Below, in pieces: positions 33,574-41,561 of a stretch of 44,641 nucleotides of DNA. The DNA is taken from positions 1 to 44,641 of the forward strand of contig CALBOV010000247.1 of assembly GCA_937896565.1 (NCBI GenBank), in the 5' to 3' direction. The stretch is from an uncultured Salinisphaerales bacterium (lineage in GTDB: Bacteria > Pseudomonadota > Gammaproteobacteria > Nevskiales > OUC007). Numbering within the stretch: the first letter of the stretch is position 1; each line of letters opens with the position of its first letter. Under the pieces are notes generated by a model. It did not search any database. It had not been told where the DNA came from and saw nothing but the letters and a program-made list of their open reading frames with translations. The position numbers and the translations under genes were made by a program.

Positions 33574-33591
33574 ATGGGACATTGGTCCCAT
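33574..33591. promoter_or_regulatory. 18-bp palindrome, candidate regulator site
   Basis: ATGGGACATTGGTCCCAT: perfect 7-bp arms around a 4-nt centre. It lies 230 nt upstream of the pentaheme start on one side and 253 nt before gmk on the other. Its shape suits a dimeric regulator; no consensus recognised. Confidence 0.45.
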
Positions 33592-33672
33592 GTTTGGGGT
33601 GCCATCATTCGGCGCGATGCCGGATCGATCATCCGCCCTGCAATGCTGTAAAAATCCGGCTTTTCATTTAAA

Positions 33673-33691
33673 GCAAATGAGAATGATTGTC
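33673..33691. promoter_or_regulatory. Candidate Fur box
   Basis: GCAAATGAGAATGATTGTC agrees at 14 of 19 positions with the E. coli Fur consensus GATAATGATAATCATTATC (counted by eye). Iron control would suit an operon encoding 19 c-type hemes and several iron-sulfur sites. It lies 329 nt from the pentaheme start and 153 nt from the gmk start, so which promoter it serves is open. Confidence 0.45.
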
Positions 33692-33843
33692 TTTTGCAAA
33701 TTAGTTTGAAGCGGGGTCAACTTGGCGGCGCGGATCAATCAGTGTTTCCTTAAAATGGCGACGCAGGCTGCCCACGGGTGGCCGGAATCGACAGGACGCA
33801 TCGTCCGGTGGCTCAACGCATCCGGCGAACAATGGGAGTGTTG

Positions 33844-34476
33844 GTGAAGGGATCTCTGATAGTCGTATCCGCTCCGTCGGGAGCCGGGAAGACGAGTCTG
33901 ACGCACGCGGCCATCGACCAGCTGGCGTCGGACGGGCATGACGTGTCGTTCTCCGTGTCCTACACCACGCGCGCATCGCGGCCCGGGGAGCTGGACGGGC
34001 GTGACTATCATTTCGTCAGCGAGGAAACCTTTGTCGACATGGCGGACCGCGGCGCCTTTCTCGAGCACGCCCGCGTGTTCGACCGTCGCTACGGCACCGG
34101 ACGCGAACGCACGTTGGCGGTGTTGGAGCAGGGGCTGGACGTCGTGCTCGACATCGACTGGCAGGGCGCGCGTCAGGTCAGGACGGCCTATCCGGACGCC
34201 GTGCTGGTCTACGTGCTGCCGCCGTCCACCGAGGCGCTACGGGCGCGGCTGTCCGGGCGGGGTCAGGACAGCGACGACGTGATCGAGCGGCGAATGCGCG
34301 ACGCGGCCGCGGAGATGTCGCACTGGCGGGAATACGACTACGTGATCGTCAACGATGATTTTGACGCCGCGGCCCGTTCGCTGGTGGCGGTGTTCCGTGC
34401 CGCGCGGCTGCGGCGCGTGCTGGTCGAGGCCGGGCCGGTCGGCGAGCTGGCGCGCTCGCTGGTCAAACCGGGCTGA
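33844..34476 (+). CDS. gmk: Guanylate kinase
   Basis: 210 residues from the GTG at 33844. This start is preferred over the ATG at 33832 because GGGAG, a good ribosome-binding site, lies 5 nt before the GTG and overlaps that ATG, and because it matches the usual length. Phosphorylates GMP to GDP. Motifs: P-loop [15 protein letters not shown]-binding [38 protein letters not shown], and the lid/adenine part [13 protein letters not shown]. Leads the conserved gmk-rpoZ-spoT-ridA-recG run. GDP/GTP supply and ppGpp synthesis are thus encoded side by side. Confidence 0.96.
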   Translation: MKGSLIVVSAPSGAGKTSLTHAAIDQLASDGHDVSFSVSYTTRASRPGELDGRDYHFVSEETFVDMADRGAFLEHARVFDRRYGTGRERTLAVLEQGLDVVLDIDWQGARQVRTAYPDAVLVYVLPPSTEALRARLSGRGQDSDDVIERRMRDAAAEMSHWREYDYVIVNDDFDAAARSLVAVFRAARLRRVLVEAGPVGELARSLVKPG

Positions 34477-34523
34477 TCTGCGTAGAATCCCGCCTCTTTT
34501 CCAGCGTCACCCGCAGAAGAACC

Positions 34524-34787
34524 ATGGCACGAGTAACCGTTGAAGACTGCCTTGAGCAGATTCCGAACCAGTTCCAGTTGACCCTGGTGGCCGCCAAGCG
34601 CGCCCGTCAGCTGGCGCGTGGCGCCGAGCCCAGCATTCCGTGGGGGACCGACAAGTCGACCGTGGTCGCATTGCGCGAGATCGGCGAGGGCCATGTCGGC
34701 GAGGACGTGCTGCGCGAAGAGGATCTCCCGCTGATCCCGCGCGTGAAGATGGAACTGGCCAATCTGGATCCGGGACCGGAGTCCTGA
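34524..34787 (+). CDS. rpoZ: RNA polymerase omega subunit
   Basis: 87 residues, starting [19 protein letters not shown], the family signature, followed by [15 protein letters not shown] and ALREI. Omega helps assemble RNA polymerase and contributes to a ppGpp site, so its place before spoT is a functional neighbourhood. It starts 47 nt after gmk; a clear terminator hairpin follows the stop, so spoT may need its own promoter or read-through. Confidence 0.97.
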   Translation: MARVTVEDCLEQIPNQFQLTLVAAKRARQLARGAEPSIPWGTDKSTVVALREIGEGHVGEDVLREEDLPLIPRVKMELANLDPGPES

Positions 34788-34816
34788 TCTGACGGCCTGA
34801 TCACCGCATTCAACGA

Positions 34817-34842
34817 AACGCCCGCCTCGCGCGGGCGTTTTT
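34817..34842 (+). terminator. Rho-independent terminator after rpoZ
   Basis: Stem AACGCCCGC / GCGGGCGTT (9 bp, GC-rich core) with 5-nt loop CTCGC, running into five T residues, 30 nt after the rpoZ stop. Textbook intrinsic terminator, the clearest in the window. Confidence 0.9.
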
Positions 34843-34891
34843 GTGTCCGCCGGCCAGCGCCAACCGCTCGTCGGTCTTATATAGTGCTTGC

Positions 34892-37045
34892 ATGCTCACC
34901 CGCCTCAACAATGCCATCCGCAATCAGCGGATCTCCCGCGAGTTCGGGATCGACGCGTTGTGCGAGGTGCTGGAGACCTACCTGCCGCAGGAGCAGGTGG
35001 ATGAAGTGCGTCACGCCTACGAGTTCGGCGCGGAGCGCCACGAAGGTCAGTTCCGCAAGTCCGGCGAGGCCTACATCTACCATCCGCTCGCCGTCGCCAA
35101 GATTCTGGCGGAGATGCACCTGGATCACACGACGCTGATGGCGGCGATTCTCCACGACGTGGTGGAGGACACCGACGTCACGCTGGCCGAGGTGTCCGAT
35201 CACTTCGGTCGCGATGTCGCCGCGCTGGTCGACGGCGTGTCCAAGCTGGATCGGGCGCAGTTCCAGACCAAGGCCGAGGTGCAGGCCGAAAGCTTCCGCA
35301 AGCTGCTGCTGGCGATGACGCAGGACATCCGCGTGATCCTGGTCAAGCTGGCCGACCGCCTGCACAACATGCGCACACTGGGGTCGATGCCGCATCCCAA
35401 GCGGCGCAAGATCGCCCGCGAAACGCTGGATATCTACGCGCCGATCGCCCAGCGTCTGGGCATTCACACCATGCGCGTGGAGTTGGAGGACCTCGGCTTC
35501 GCCAACCTCTACCCCAAGCGCTACGACGTGCTGGCCCGCGCGGTGGCCGAGGTGTCCGGCAATCGCCGCAACCTGATCCGGGAAGTGGAACAGACGCTGT
35601 CCAAGGCGCTGCGCGACGAGGGCATTGGCGCCTCCGTGGTCGGCCGGCAGAAGAATCTGTACAGCATCTACCTGAAGATGCGCCGCAAGCATCTGCGCTT
35701 TCTCGACGTGATGGACCTCTACGGCTTCCGCCTCATCGTCAAGCGCATCGATGACTGCTACCGGGCGCTGGGTGTCGTCCACCACGTGTACAAGCCGATC
35801 GGCGAGCTGTTCAACGACTTCATCGCCACGCCCAAGGTCAATGGCTACCAGTCGTTGCACACGACGCTGGTCGGGCCGGGCGGCATCAAGATCGAGGTGC
35901 AGATCCGCACGCGGGACATGCATCACATCTCCGAGTCGGGCATTGCCGCGCACTGGCAGTACAAGCTGGGCGGCGGCGGCGCCAAGGCGCCGCAGGTGCG
36001 GGCGCGCGAGTGGCTCACCGGTCTGCTGGAGATGGATCACGCGCCGGGCAACTCGCTGGAGTTCCTGGAGAACGTCAAGATCGACCTGTTCCCCGACGAG
36101 GTCTACGTGTTCACGCCCAAGGGCCAGATCCGTCGCCTGCCGCGGGGTGCGACGCCGGTGGATTTCGCCTATTCCGTGCACACGGAACTCGGCAATCATT
36201 GCGTGGCGACCCGGGTGAACCACCATCTGGCTCCACTCTCGGTGCAGCTGCGCAACGGCGACACGGTGGAGATCATCGGCGCCAAGCATGCCCGGCCCAA
36301 CGCGGCCTGGCTGAACTTCGTCAAGACCGCCAAGGCGAGAACGTCGATCCGCAGCTATCTGAAGAACCTGCGCGACGACGAGGCGATTCGTCTGGGCCGC
36401 CGGTTGCTGGAGCGGTCGCTGGACGAGCTGGGCCTGGCCGGCCGGGTGCTCAAGGGCGAGGGAGCCGATCTCGTGCTCCAGAAGCTGGAGCTGGACGACA
36501 TGGAGGATTTGTACGCCAGCATCGGCCTTGGCCGGCGCCTGGCGCCGCTGGTCGCCCGCCTGTTCCTGGAGCCGGCGGGTCAGAGCAGCGCCATCGAGAT
36601 GGTCGCGCCGCTGGCGATCCAGGGCACCGAGGGATTGATCGTCGAGTACGGGCGCTGCTGTCATCCGATTCCCGGCGACCCGATCCGCGGCCACGTGTCC
36701 ATGGGGCGCGGCATCGTCATCCATCGCGTGGACTGCAAGTCCGGCATCCAGAATCGCAAGGGCGGACCCCACGACTGGGTTTCGCTGTCCTGGTCACCGG
36801 ATGTACAGGGCGACTTCAACGTGGAGCTGCGCATCCAGGGCCCGAACCAGCGCGGCTTTCTCGCGACCGTGGCCACCGAGATCGCCGATGCCGGCTCCAG
36901 CATCGAGAACGTCAACATGGCCGATCGCTCCAGCGGGATGGCCGACATGCGGATCAACATCACCGTGCGCGACCGCATTCACCTCGCCCAGGTGATGCGG
37001 GGGCTGCGGCGGCTGGATATCGTCGAGCGCGTGCAGCGCAGCTGA
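34892..37045 (+). CDS. spoT: Bifunctional (p)ppGpp synthetase/hydrolase SpoT
   Basis: 717 residues from the ATG at 34892. Hydrolase HD domain with His88-Asp89 and Glu92-Asp93 (ILHDVVEDTD) intact; synthetase domain with YGFRLIVKRIDD and PKVNGYQSLHTTL; TGS domain (VYVFTPKGQIRRLPRGATPVDFAY); helical part; C-terminal ACT domain (EIADAGSSIENVNM). Both activities are therefore expected. The N-terminus is ~18 residues longer than E. coli SpoT. No ribosome-binding site is seen before the ATG, and TATAGT lies only 6 nt before it, so the mRNA may be leaderless or the start misplaced. Lies downstream of the rpoZ terminator and upstream of ridA. Confidence 0.95.
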   Translation: MLTRLNNAIRNQRISREFGIDALCEVLETYLPQEQVDEVRHAYEFGAERHEGQFRKSGEAYIYHPLAVAKILAEMHLDHTTLMAAILHDVVEDTDVTLAEVSDHFGRDVAALVDGVSKLDRAQFQTKAEVQAESFRKLLLAMTQDIRVILVKLADRLHNMRTLGSMPHPKRRKIARETLDIYAPIAQRLGIHTMRVELEDLGFANLYPKRYDVLARAVAEVSGNRRNLIREVEQTLSKALRDEGIGASVVGRQKNLYSIYLKMRRKHLRFLDVMDLYGFRLIVKRIDDCYRALGVVHHVYKPIGELFNDFIATPKVNGYQSLHTTLVGPGGIKIEVQIRTRDMHHISESGIAAHWQYKLGGGGAKAPQVRAREWLTGLLEMDHAPGNSLEFLENVKIDLFPDEVYVFTPKGQIRRLPRGATPVDFAYSVHTELGNHCVATRVNHHLAPLSVQLRNGDTVEIIGAKHARPNAAWLNFVKTAKARTSIRSYLKNLRDDEAIRLGRRLLERSLDELGLAGRVLKGEGADLVLQKLELDDMEDLYASIGLGRRLAPLVARLFLEPAGQSSAIEMVAPLAIQGTEGLIVEYGRCCHPIPGDPIRGHVSMGRGIVIHRVDCKSGIQNRKGGPHDWVSLSWSPDVQGDFNVELRIQGPNQRGFLATVATEIADAGSSIENVNMADRSSGMADMRINITVRDRIHLAQVMRGLRRLDIVERVQRS

Positions 37046-37084
37046 CGCGGCGCGCGTCACCTCACACCACTCAAGGAAGCAGTC

Positions 37085-37468
37085 ATGCGACGCATCATCA
37101 GCACGGATCAGGCGCCGGCGGCCATCGGCACCTACTCCCAGGCGGTCCAGGTCGGCGCCACGGTCTACATCTCCGGTCAGATCCCGCTGGATCCGGCCAC
37201 TGGCGCGATGATCAGCGAAGATTTCGAGGCCCAGGCGCGGCAGGTTTTCAGCAATCTTCAGGCGGTCGCCAGCGCGGCGGGTGGCAGCCTGCAGTCGGCG
37301 GTCAAGCTGACGATCTTCCTGACCGATCTGAGCCAGTTCGCCACCGTGAACACGGTGATGGCCGAGTTCTTCGACGAACCCTATCCGGCGCGGGCCGCCG
37401 TCGAGGTGTCCGCGCTGCCCAAGGGGGCACAGGTCGAGGCCGACGCGATCCTCGCGCTTGAGGACTGA
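37085..37468 (+). CDS. ridA: RidA family reactive-intermediate deaminase
   Basis: 127 residues; ATG after AAGGAAG. Hydrolyses toxic enamine/imine intermediates made by PLP enzymes such as threonine dehydratase. Family features: [23 protein letters not shown], the active Arg103 in [20 protein letters not shown] and Glu118/119 nearby. Trimeric cytoplasmic protein by family. It sits 39 nt after spoT and 15 nt before recG, the usual order in Pseudomonas relatives. Confidence 0.95.
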   Translation: MRRIISTDQAPAAIGTYSQAVQVGATVYISGQIPLDPATGAMISEDFEAQARQVFSNLQAVASAAGGSLQSAVKLTIFLTDLSQFATVNTVMAEFFDEPYPARAAVEVSALPKGAQVEADAILALED

Positions 37469-37483
37469 GCGCCGCGGCCAGGC

Positions 37484-39595
37484 ATGACCTCGCGGGGGCG
37501 CATCGGAGCCGCGCGTACCACGCCGCTGACACCGGACTCGCCGCTGACGGCGTTTCCGGGCGTTGGCGAAGCGATGGCGACGCGCTTGCAGCAGCTCGGG
37601 CTGCAGGTCGCGTCCGATCTGCTGTTCCACCTGCCGAATCGCTACGAGGACCGGACCCGGCTATGGACCATTGGCGATCTCGCGCCCGGCATTCGGGCGC
37701 AACTGGTCGCCCGCGTCGAGCGCGCGGATCTCAAGTTCGGTCGCCGCCGTTCGCTGCTGGTGTCGCTGACGGATGGCAGCGGACGGCTGGGCATGCGCCT
37801 GTTTCATTTCTCGAAGGCGCAGCAGCGGCAGTTCGTGCCCGGTCAGTGGGTGCGCATCTACGGCGATGCCAGAGCCGGCCCGGTGGGTCTGGAGATGGCC
37901 CACCCCGAGTACAAGCTGGTGTCCGGCCCGGACGACGCGACGGCCACCGAGGACACGCTGACACCGCTTTATCCGCTGACGCAGGGCATCACCCAGGGCC
38001 GGCTGCGCGGGATGATCGGGCGCGCGCTGGATCAGGTGCTGGAGCAGATCGACGATCCGCTGGCGGATGCCGGCCTCGACGTCGGCGCCTATCCGGATCT
38101 GCATGCGGCGATCACGACGCTGCACCGCCCGCCGGTGGGCAGCGACGTGACCCTGCTGGCCTCGGGCTACCACCCGGCCCAGCGCCGGCTGGCGCTGGAA
38201 GAACTGCTGGCGCATCGGCTCAGCCTCAGTGATCTGAAACGTCGGGCCCGTGAGCAGTTGCGCGCGACGCCGCTGAGCCTCGACGCGATGACGATGAAGC
38301 CCCTGCTTGCCCAGCTCGGCTTTTCGCTGACCGGCGCGCAGCGGCGTGTGGTTGGAGAGATCGCGCGGGACCTGGACCAGAACACGCCGATGATGCGGCT
38401 GGTTCAGGGCGATGTGGGCGCCGGCAAGACCGTGATTGCCGCCGCGGCGTTGCTGGCCGCCGTGCGCGCCGGCCGTCAGGCTGCGCTGATGGCGCCCACC
38501 GAGCTGCTGGCGGAGCAGCATGCCGGCACGCTCGCCGGCTGGCTGGAACCACTGGGCATCGAGGTGTTGCTGTTGTCCGGTGCGCGCAAGGCCCAGGAAC
38601 GTCGCGCGATCGAGGCGCGGCTGGAGTCCGGCGATCCGCTGCTGGCGGTCGGCACGCATGCGCTGTTCCAGCGCTCGGTGCAGTTGCCGAAGCTCGCGCT
38701 GGTCGTGGTCGACGAGCAGCACCGGTTCGGCGTGCATCAGCGCCTGGCCCTGCTGGACAAGGGCGCCGATCTCTATCCGCATCAGCTGGTGATGACGGCG
38801 ACGCCCATCCCGCGAACGCTGGCGATGCGGGCCTATGCCGACCTGGATACCTCGGTGCTGGACGAACTCCCGCCGGGTCGCACCCCGGTGACGACCATCG
38901 CCGTCGATCAGCAGCGTCGCGACGAGGTGATCGAGCGCGTCGGCGCCGCCTGCAAAAGGGGGCGGCAGGCCTACTGGGTCTGCACGCTGGTCGAGACCTC
39001 CGACCAGCTCGATGCCGAGGCGGCGGAGGCGGCGGCCGAGCGCCTGCGGAGCGACTGTCCCGAGCTGCGCGTCGGCCTCGTTCATGGCCGCATGAAACCG
39101 GTCGACAAGCAGGCGGTGATGGCGGACTTCAAGGCCGGGAAGATCGATCTGCTGGTCGCCACCACCGTGATCGAGGTCGGCGTGGACGTGCCCAACGCCT
39201 CGCTGATGGTGATCGAGAATGCCGAGCGCCTGGGCCTGGCGCAGCTGCATCAGCTGCGCGGCCGGGTCGGGCGCGGCAGCGAGTTGAGCCATTGTGTGCT
39301 GATGTACCAGGGGCCGCTGTCCGAGCTGGCAAAGGCGCGTCTGGCGGTCATGCGCGAGACCACCGACGGCTTCCGCATCGCCGAGCGTGATCTGGAGCTG
39401 CGCGGGCCCGGCGAAGTGATGGGCACACGCCAGACCGGCGAGATCGGACTGCGCATCGCCGACATGGTGCGCGACGCGGACCTGCTGGGTGCGGCCGAGG
39501 CACTGGCCGCCGGTCTGGGCGACCGGACCGATACGGTCCGTGAGGTGTTGTCACGGCGATGGGTGGCCGGCGCCGAGCGCTACGCCCGCGCCTGA
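37484..39595 (+). CDS. recG: ATP-dependent DNA helicase RecG
   Basis: 703 residues, normal length (E. coli 693). Remodels stalled forks and branched DNA. The N-terminal wedge/OB part has LLFHLPNRYEDRTRL and GRLGMRLFHFSKAQ; helicase motifs: GDVGAGKTVIAAAA (Walker A), VVDEQHRFGVHQR (DEQH box), MTATPIPRTLAM, and LVATTVIEVGVDVPNASLMV with QLHQLRGRVGRG in the second RecA lobe. The RecG C-terminal block RIAERDLELRGPGEVMGTRQ is present. Start ATG 15 nt after ridA, without a strong ribosome-binding site; probably co-transcribed with it. Confidence 0.97.
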   Translation: MTSRGRIGAARTTPLTPDSPLTAFPGVGEAMATRLQQLGLQVASDLLFHLPNRYEDRTRLWTIGDLAPGIRAQLVARVERADLKFGRRRSLLVSLTDGSGRLGMRLFHFSKAQQRQFVPGQWVRIYGDARAGPVGLEMAHPEYKLVSGPDDATATEDTLTPLYPLTQGITQGRLRGMIGRALDQVLEQIDDPLADAGLDVGAYPDLHAAITTLHRPPVGSDVTLLASGYHPAQRRLALEELLAHRLSLSDLKRRAREQLRATPLSLDAMTMKPLLAQLGFSLTGAQRRVVGEIARDLDQNTPMMRLVQGDVGAGKTVIAAAALLAAVRAGRQAALMAPTELLAEQHAGTLAGWLEPLGIEVLLLSGARKAQERRAIEARLESGDPLLAVGTHALFQRSVQLPKLALVVVDEQHRFGVHQRLALLDKGADLYPHQLVMTATPIPRTLAMRAYADLDTSVLDELPPGRTPVTTIAVDQQRRDEVIERVGAACKRGRQAYWVCTLVETSDQLDAEAAEAAAERLRSDCPELRVGLVHGRMKPVDKQAVMADFKAGKIDLLVATTVIEVGVDVPNASLMVIENAERLGLAQLHQLRGRVGRGSELSHCVLMYQGPLSELAKARLAVMRETTDGFRIAERDLELRGPGEVMGTRQTGEIGLRIADMVRDADLLGAAEALAAGLGDRTDTVREVLSRRWVAGAERYARA

Positions 39596-39684
39596 AGAGA
39601 TCCGTCGTCGATACGGGATGGGATGCAGTCCGTTCCGGTCTGGTTCATGGTCGTGCTGACCTACGCAGTTCAAGGAGTGATGGC

Positions 39685-40575
39685 ATGTCGCAGCAAGAGG
39701 AGTACGTCCCACCGAAGGTCTGGACCTGGGACGCCGAAAACGGCGGGCGGTTCGCCAAGATCAACCGACCGATCGCCGGTCCGACGCATGAGAAGACCCT
39801 GCCGGTCGGCAAGCATCCGCTGCAGCTTTACTCCGTGGCCACGCCGAACGGGGTGAAGGTCACCGTCATGCTGGAGGAACTGCTGGAGCTGGGTCATGCC
39901 GACGCCGAATACGATGCCTGGCTGATCAACATCACCGAGGGTGATCAGTTCTCCAGCGGCTACGTGGAGATCAACCCGAACTCGAAGATTCCGGTGATGG
40001 TGGATCGTAGCGGCGCAACCCCGCTGCGCATCTTCGAGTCCGGGTCGATCCTGCTCCATCTCGCCAACCGCTTCGATGCGTTTTTGCCGCGGGACCCGCG
40101 CGCCCGCACCGAGGCGATGAACTGGCTGTTCTGGCAGATGGGCAGCGCGCCGTTTCTTGGCGGCGGCTTCGGGCATTTCTACGCCTACGCGCCGTTCAAG
40201 ATCGAGTACGCGATCAACCGCTTCGCGATGGAGGTGAAGCGACAGCTCGACGTGCTCGACCGCCATCTCGCCGAACATGCCTATCTTGCCGGTGACGAGT
40301 ACAGCATCGCCGACATGGCCACCTGGCCCTGGTATGGCGCGCTGGCCAAGGGGCTGCTCTACGAGGCCGGCGAGTTTCTTCAGGTGCAGACCTACGGTCA
40401 CGTGCAGCGCTGGGCGGATGCGATCGCCGAGCGACCCGCGGCCCGGCGGGGGCGCATGGTCAACCGTGTCTGGGGCGAGCCCTCGGAGCAGCTGTTCGAA
40501 CGTCATGATGCCTCGGACTTCGAGTTGCGGACCCTGGACAAGCTCGATCCGAACGCCAAGGCCACGACACTCTGA
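39685..40575 (+). CDS. yghU: Glutathione-dependent disulfide-bond oxidoreductase, YghU-like
   Basis: 296 residues from the ATG at 39685, with CAAGGAG in front; the frame back to 39559 overlaps recG. A GST-superfamily protein: thioredoxin-like domain with LQLYSVATPNGVKVTVMLEE, NPNSKIPVMVD (cis-Pro) and ESGSILLHLANRF, then an all-helical domain with MNWLFWQMGSAPFLGGGFGHF and AYLAGDEYSIADMATWPW. These blocks match E. coli YghU/YfcG enzymes, which reduce disulfides using two glutathione molecules. Cytoplasmic redox protection; the next but two gene is oxyR. Confidence 0.93.
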   Translation: MSQQEEYVPPKVWTWDAENGGRFAKINRPIAGPTHEKTLPVGKHPLQLYSVATPNGVKVTVMLEELLELGHADAEYDAWLINITEGDQFSSGYVEINPNSKIPVMVDRSGATPLRIFESGSILLHLANRFDAFLPRDPRARTEAMNWLFWQMGSAPFLGGGFGHFYAYAPFKIEYAINRFAMEVKRQLDVLDRHLAEHAYLAGDEYSIADMATWPWYGALAKGLLYEAGEFLQVQTYGHVQRWADAIAERPAARRGRMVNRVWGEPSEQLFERHDASDFELRTLDKLDPNAKATTL

Positions 40576-40659
40576 ATGCAGCCTGCGACGCTTCCGGGCG
40601 CTGCCGCGTCTTGCTGGGGACAGGCACATGAGCCGACCAAGCCTCAGGGAGACGAGACC

Positions 40660-40956
40660 ATGAGCAATCGCAGAGACCGCATGCCCCGCCGTTCACTGGC
40701 CGCCGCGCTGGCGCTGGGCCTGGTTGCAGGACCGGCCGCCGCCGAGGGTCCATTCTTCGCCGGGCTGGCCGGGTCGGATGCCGCCCGCCACTGGCTGGTA
40801 TTGAACTTTGATGAACAGCCGGTGGGGCACCAGATCGCCCGGCAGGGCAATGCGGCGTTGCAGCGTATCCGCGACGAGATCCGAATCGCCGCCCCCATGC
40901 TCCCGCAGCCTCAGACCAGTCTGGCGGTTGGCGGAGAATTTCCCCTGGACGGTTAG
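40660..40956 (+). CDS. Small secreted protein, function unknown
   Basis: 98 residues from the ATG at 40660, preceded by AGGGAG. Sec signal peptide (RRSLAAALALGLVAGPAAA, cut near AAA/EGP) leaves a mature part of ~70 residues with no cysteines and no obvious domain; it contains HWLVLNFDEQPVGHQIARQG and ends in a short Gln/Pro region. I do not recognise a family. The codon usage matches its neighbours. Its TAG overlaps the stop of the opposing UDG gene (TTAG). Confidence 0.55.
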   Translation: MSNRRDRMPRRSLAAALALGLVAGPAAAEGPFFAGLAGSDAARHWLVLNFDEQPVGHQIARQGNAALQRIRDEIRIAAPMLPQPQTSLAVGGEFPLDG

Positions 40957-41561
40957 GGAAGCACTGATCTATTCGCGCCGCCAAGCAGCGCCTGGATCCG
41001 TCCGCGGAGCGCCGGGAGCACTTCGGCCTCGAACCAGGGACGCCGACGTATCCAGATGCGATTGCGCGGGCTTGGGTGCGGGAGCGGAAACACGCCCTGA
41101 TCGAGGTGTTCGGGCCAGCGCCGAACCGTGTCACTCAGCGTGGCGGACGGGGCGTGAACATACCGATCCTGCGCGTAGCGACCGAGGGTGACGATCAGGC
41201 TGACCTTCGGCATCGCCTGCAAGAAGCGCGGATGCCAGGTTGGCGCGCATTCCGGACGGGGCGCGGCATCGCCTGACGGGCCCTTTCCGGGGTAGCAGAA
41301 TCCGGTCGGCAGGATGGCCAGCCCCGGGTCGTTGTAGAACCGGTCTCGGCTCATGCCCAGCCAGTCGCGCAGCGTGTCGCCGGAGGGGTCGTCCCAGGGC
41401 ACGCCGGACGCGTGTACGCGCGCGCCCGGCGCCTGACCGACCAGCACGACACGTGCGTCCGGTCTCGCCAGGAACACCGGACGCGCGCCCAGGGGCAGCT
41501 GTGCCTCGCACAACCGACAGCCCCGGGCTTCGGTGATCAGGCGGCCGAGTTGACCTCCCAC
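40953..41561 (-). CDS. Uracil-DNA glycosylase superfamily protein
   Basis: 202 residues from a GTG at 41561 with GGAGG about 10 nt before it; it overlaps the end of oxyR by 25 nt. Motif I is GQAPGARVHASGVPWDD, followed by SGDTLRDWLGM and a conserved CxxC (GCRLCEAQ); the last motif is PLPHPSPRNRIW. This is a common subgroup of UDG-like proteins near family 4, lacking the four-Cys cluster of true family 4 enzymes as far as I can see. It may excise uracil or be non-catalytic; activity is not proven for the subgroup. Probably translated with oxyR. Confidence 0.85.
   Translation of the reverse strand: MGGQLGRLITEARGCRLCEAQLPLGARPVFLARPDARVVLVGQAPGARVHASGVPWDDPSGDTLRDWLGMSRDRFYNDPGLAILPTGFCYPGKGPSGDAAPRPECAPTWHPRFLQAMPKVSLIVTLGRYAQDRYVHAPSATLSDTVRRWPEHLDQGVFPLPHPSPRNRIWIRRRPWFEAEVLPALRGRIQALLGGANRSVLP

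Larger units (their letters stand above)
33345..33843. other. AT-rich intergenic region between the redox operon and gmk
   Basis: The only non-coding stretch over 300 nt. It separates two divergent units and is clearly more AT-rich than its surroundings, most of all at 33530-33730. It contains an 18-bp palindrome (33574-33591) and a Fur-like site (33673-33691). No clear -35/-10 pair with good spacing was found on either strand, and short ORFs here lack ribosome-binding sites. No RNA gene is evident. Presumably both promoters lie here. Confidence 0.6.

Noticed and set aside
33355-33591. Short minus-strand ORF (78 codons) upstream of the pentaheme gene
   Set aside because: No ribosome-binding site and no family resemblance, and it lies in the presumed promoter region.
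34877-36772. 631-codon minus-strand frame opposite spoT
   Set aside because: The plus strand encodes a complete SpoT with all catalytic motifs; the antisense product has no recognisable features.
37661-39292. 543-codon minus-strand frame opposite recG
   Set aside because: Shadow of RecG codon bias; no motif, no ribosome-binding site.
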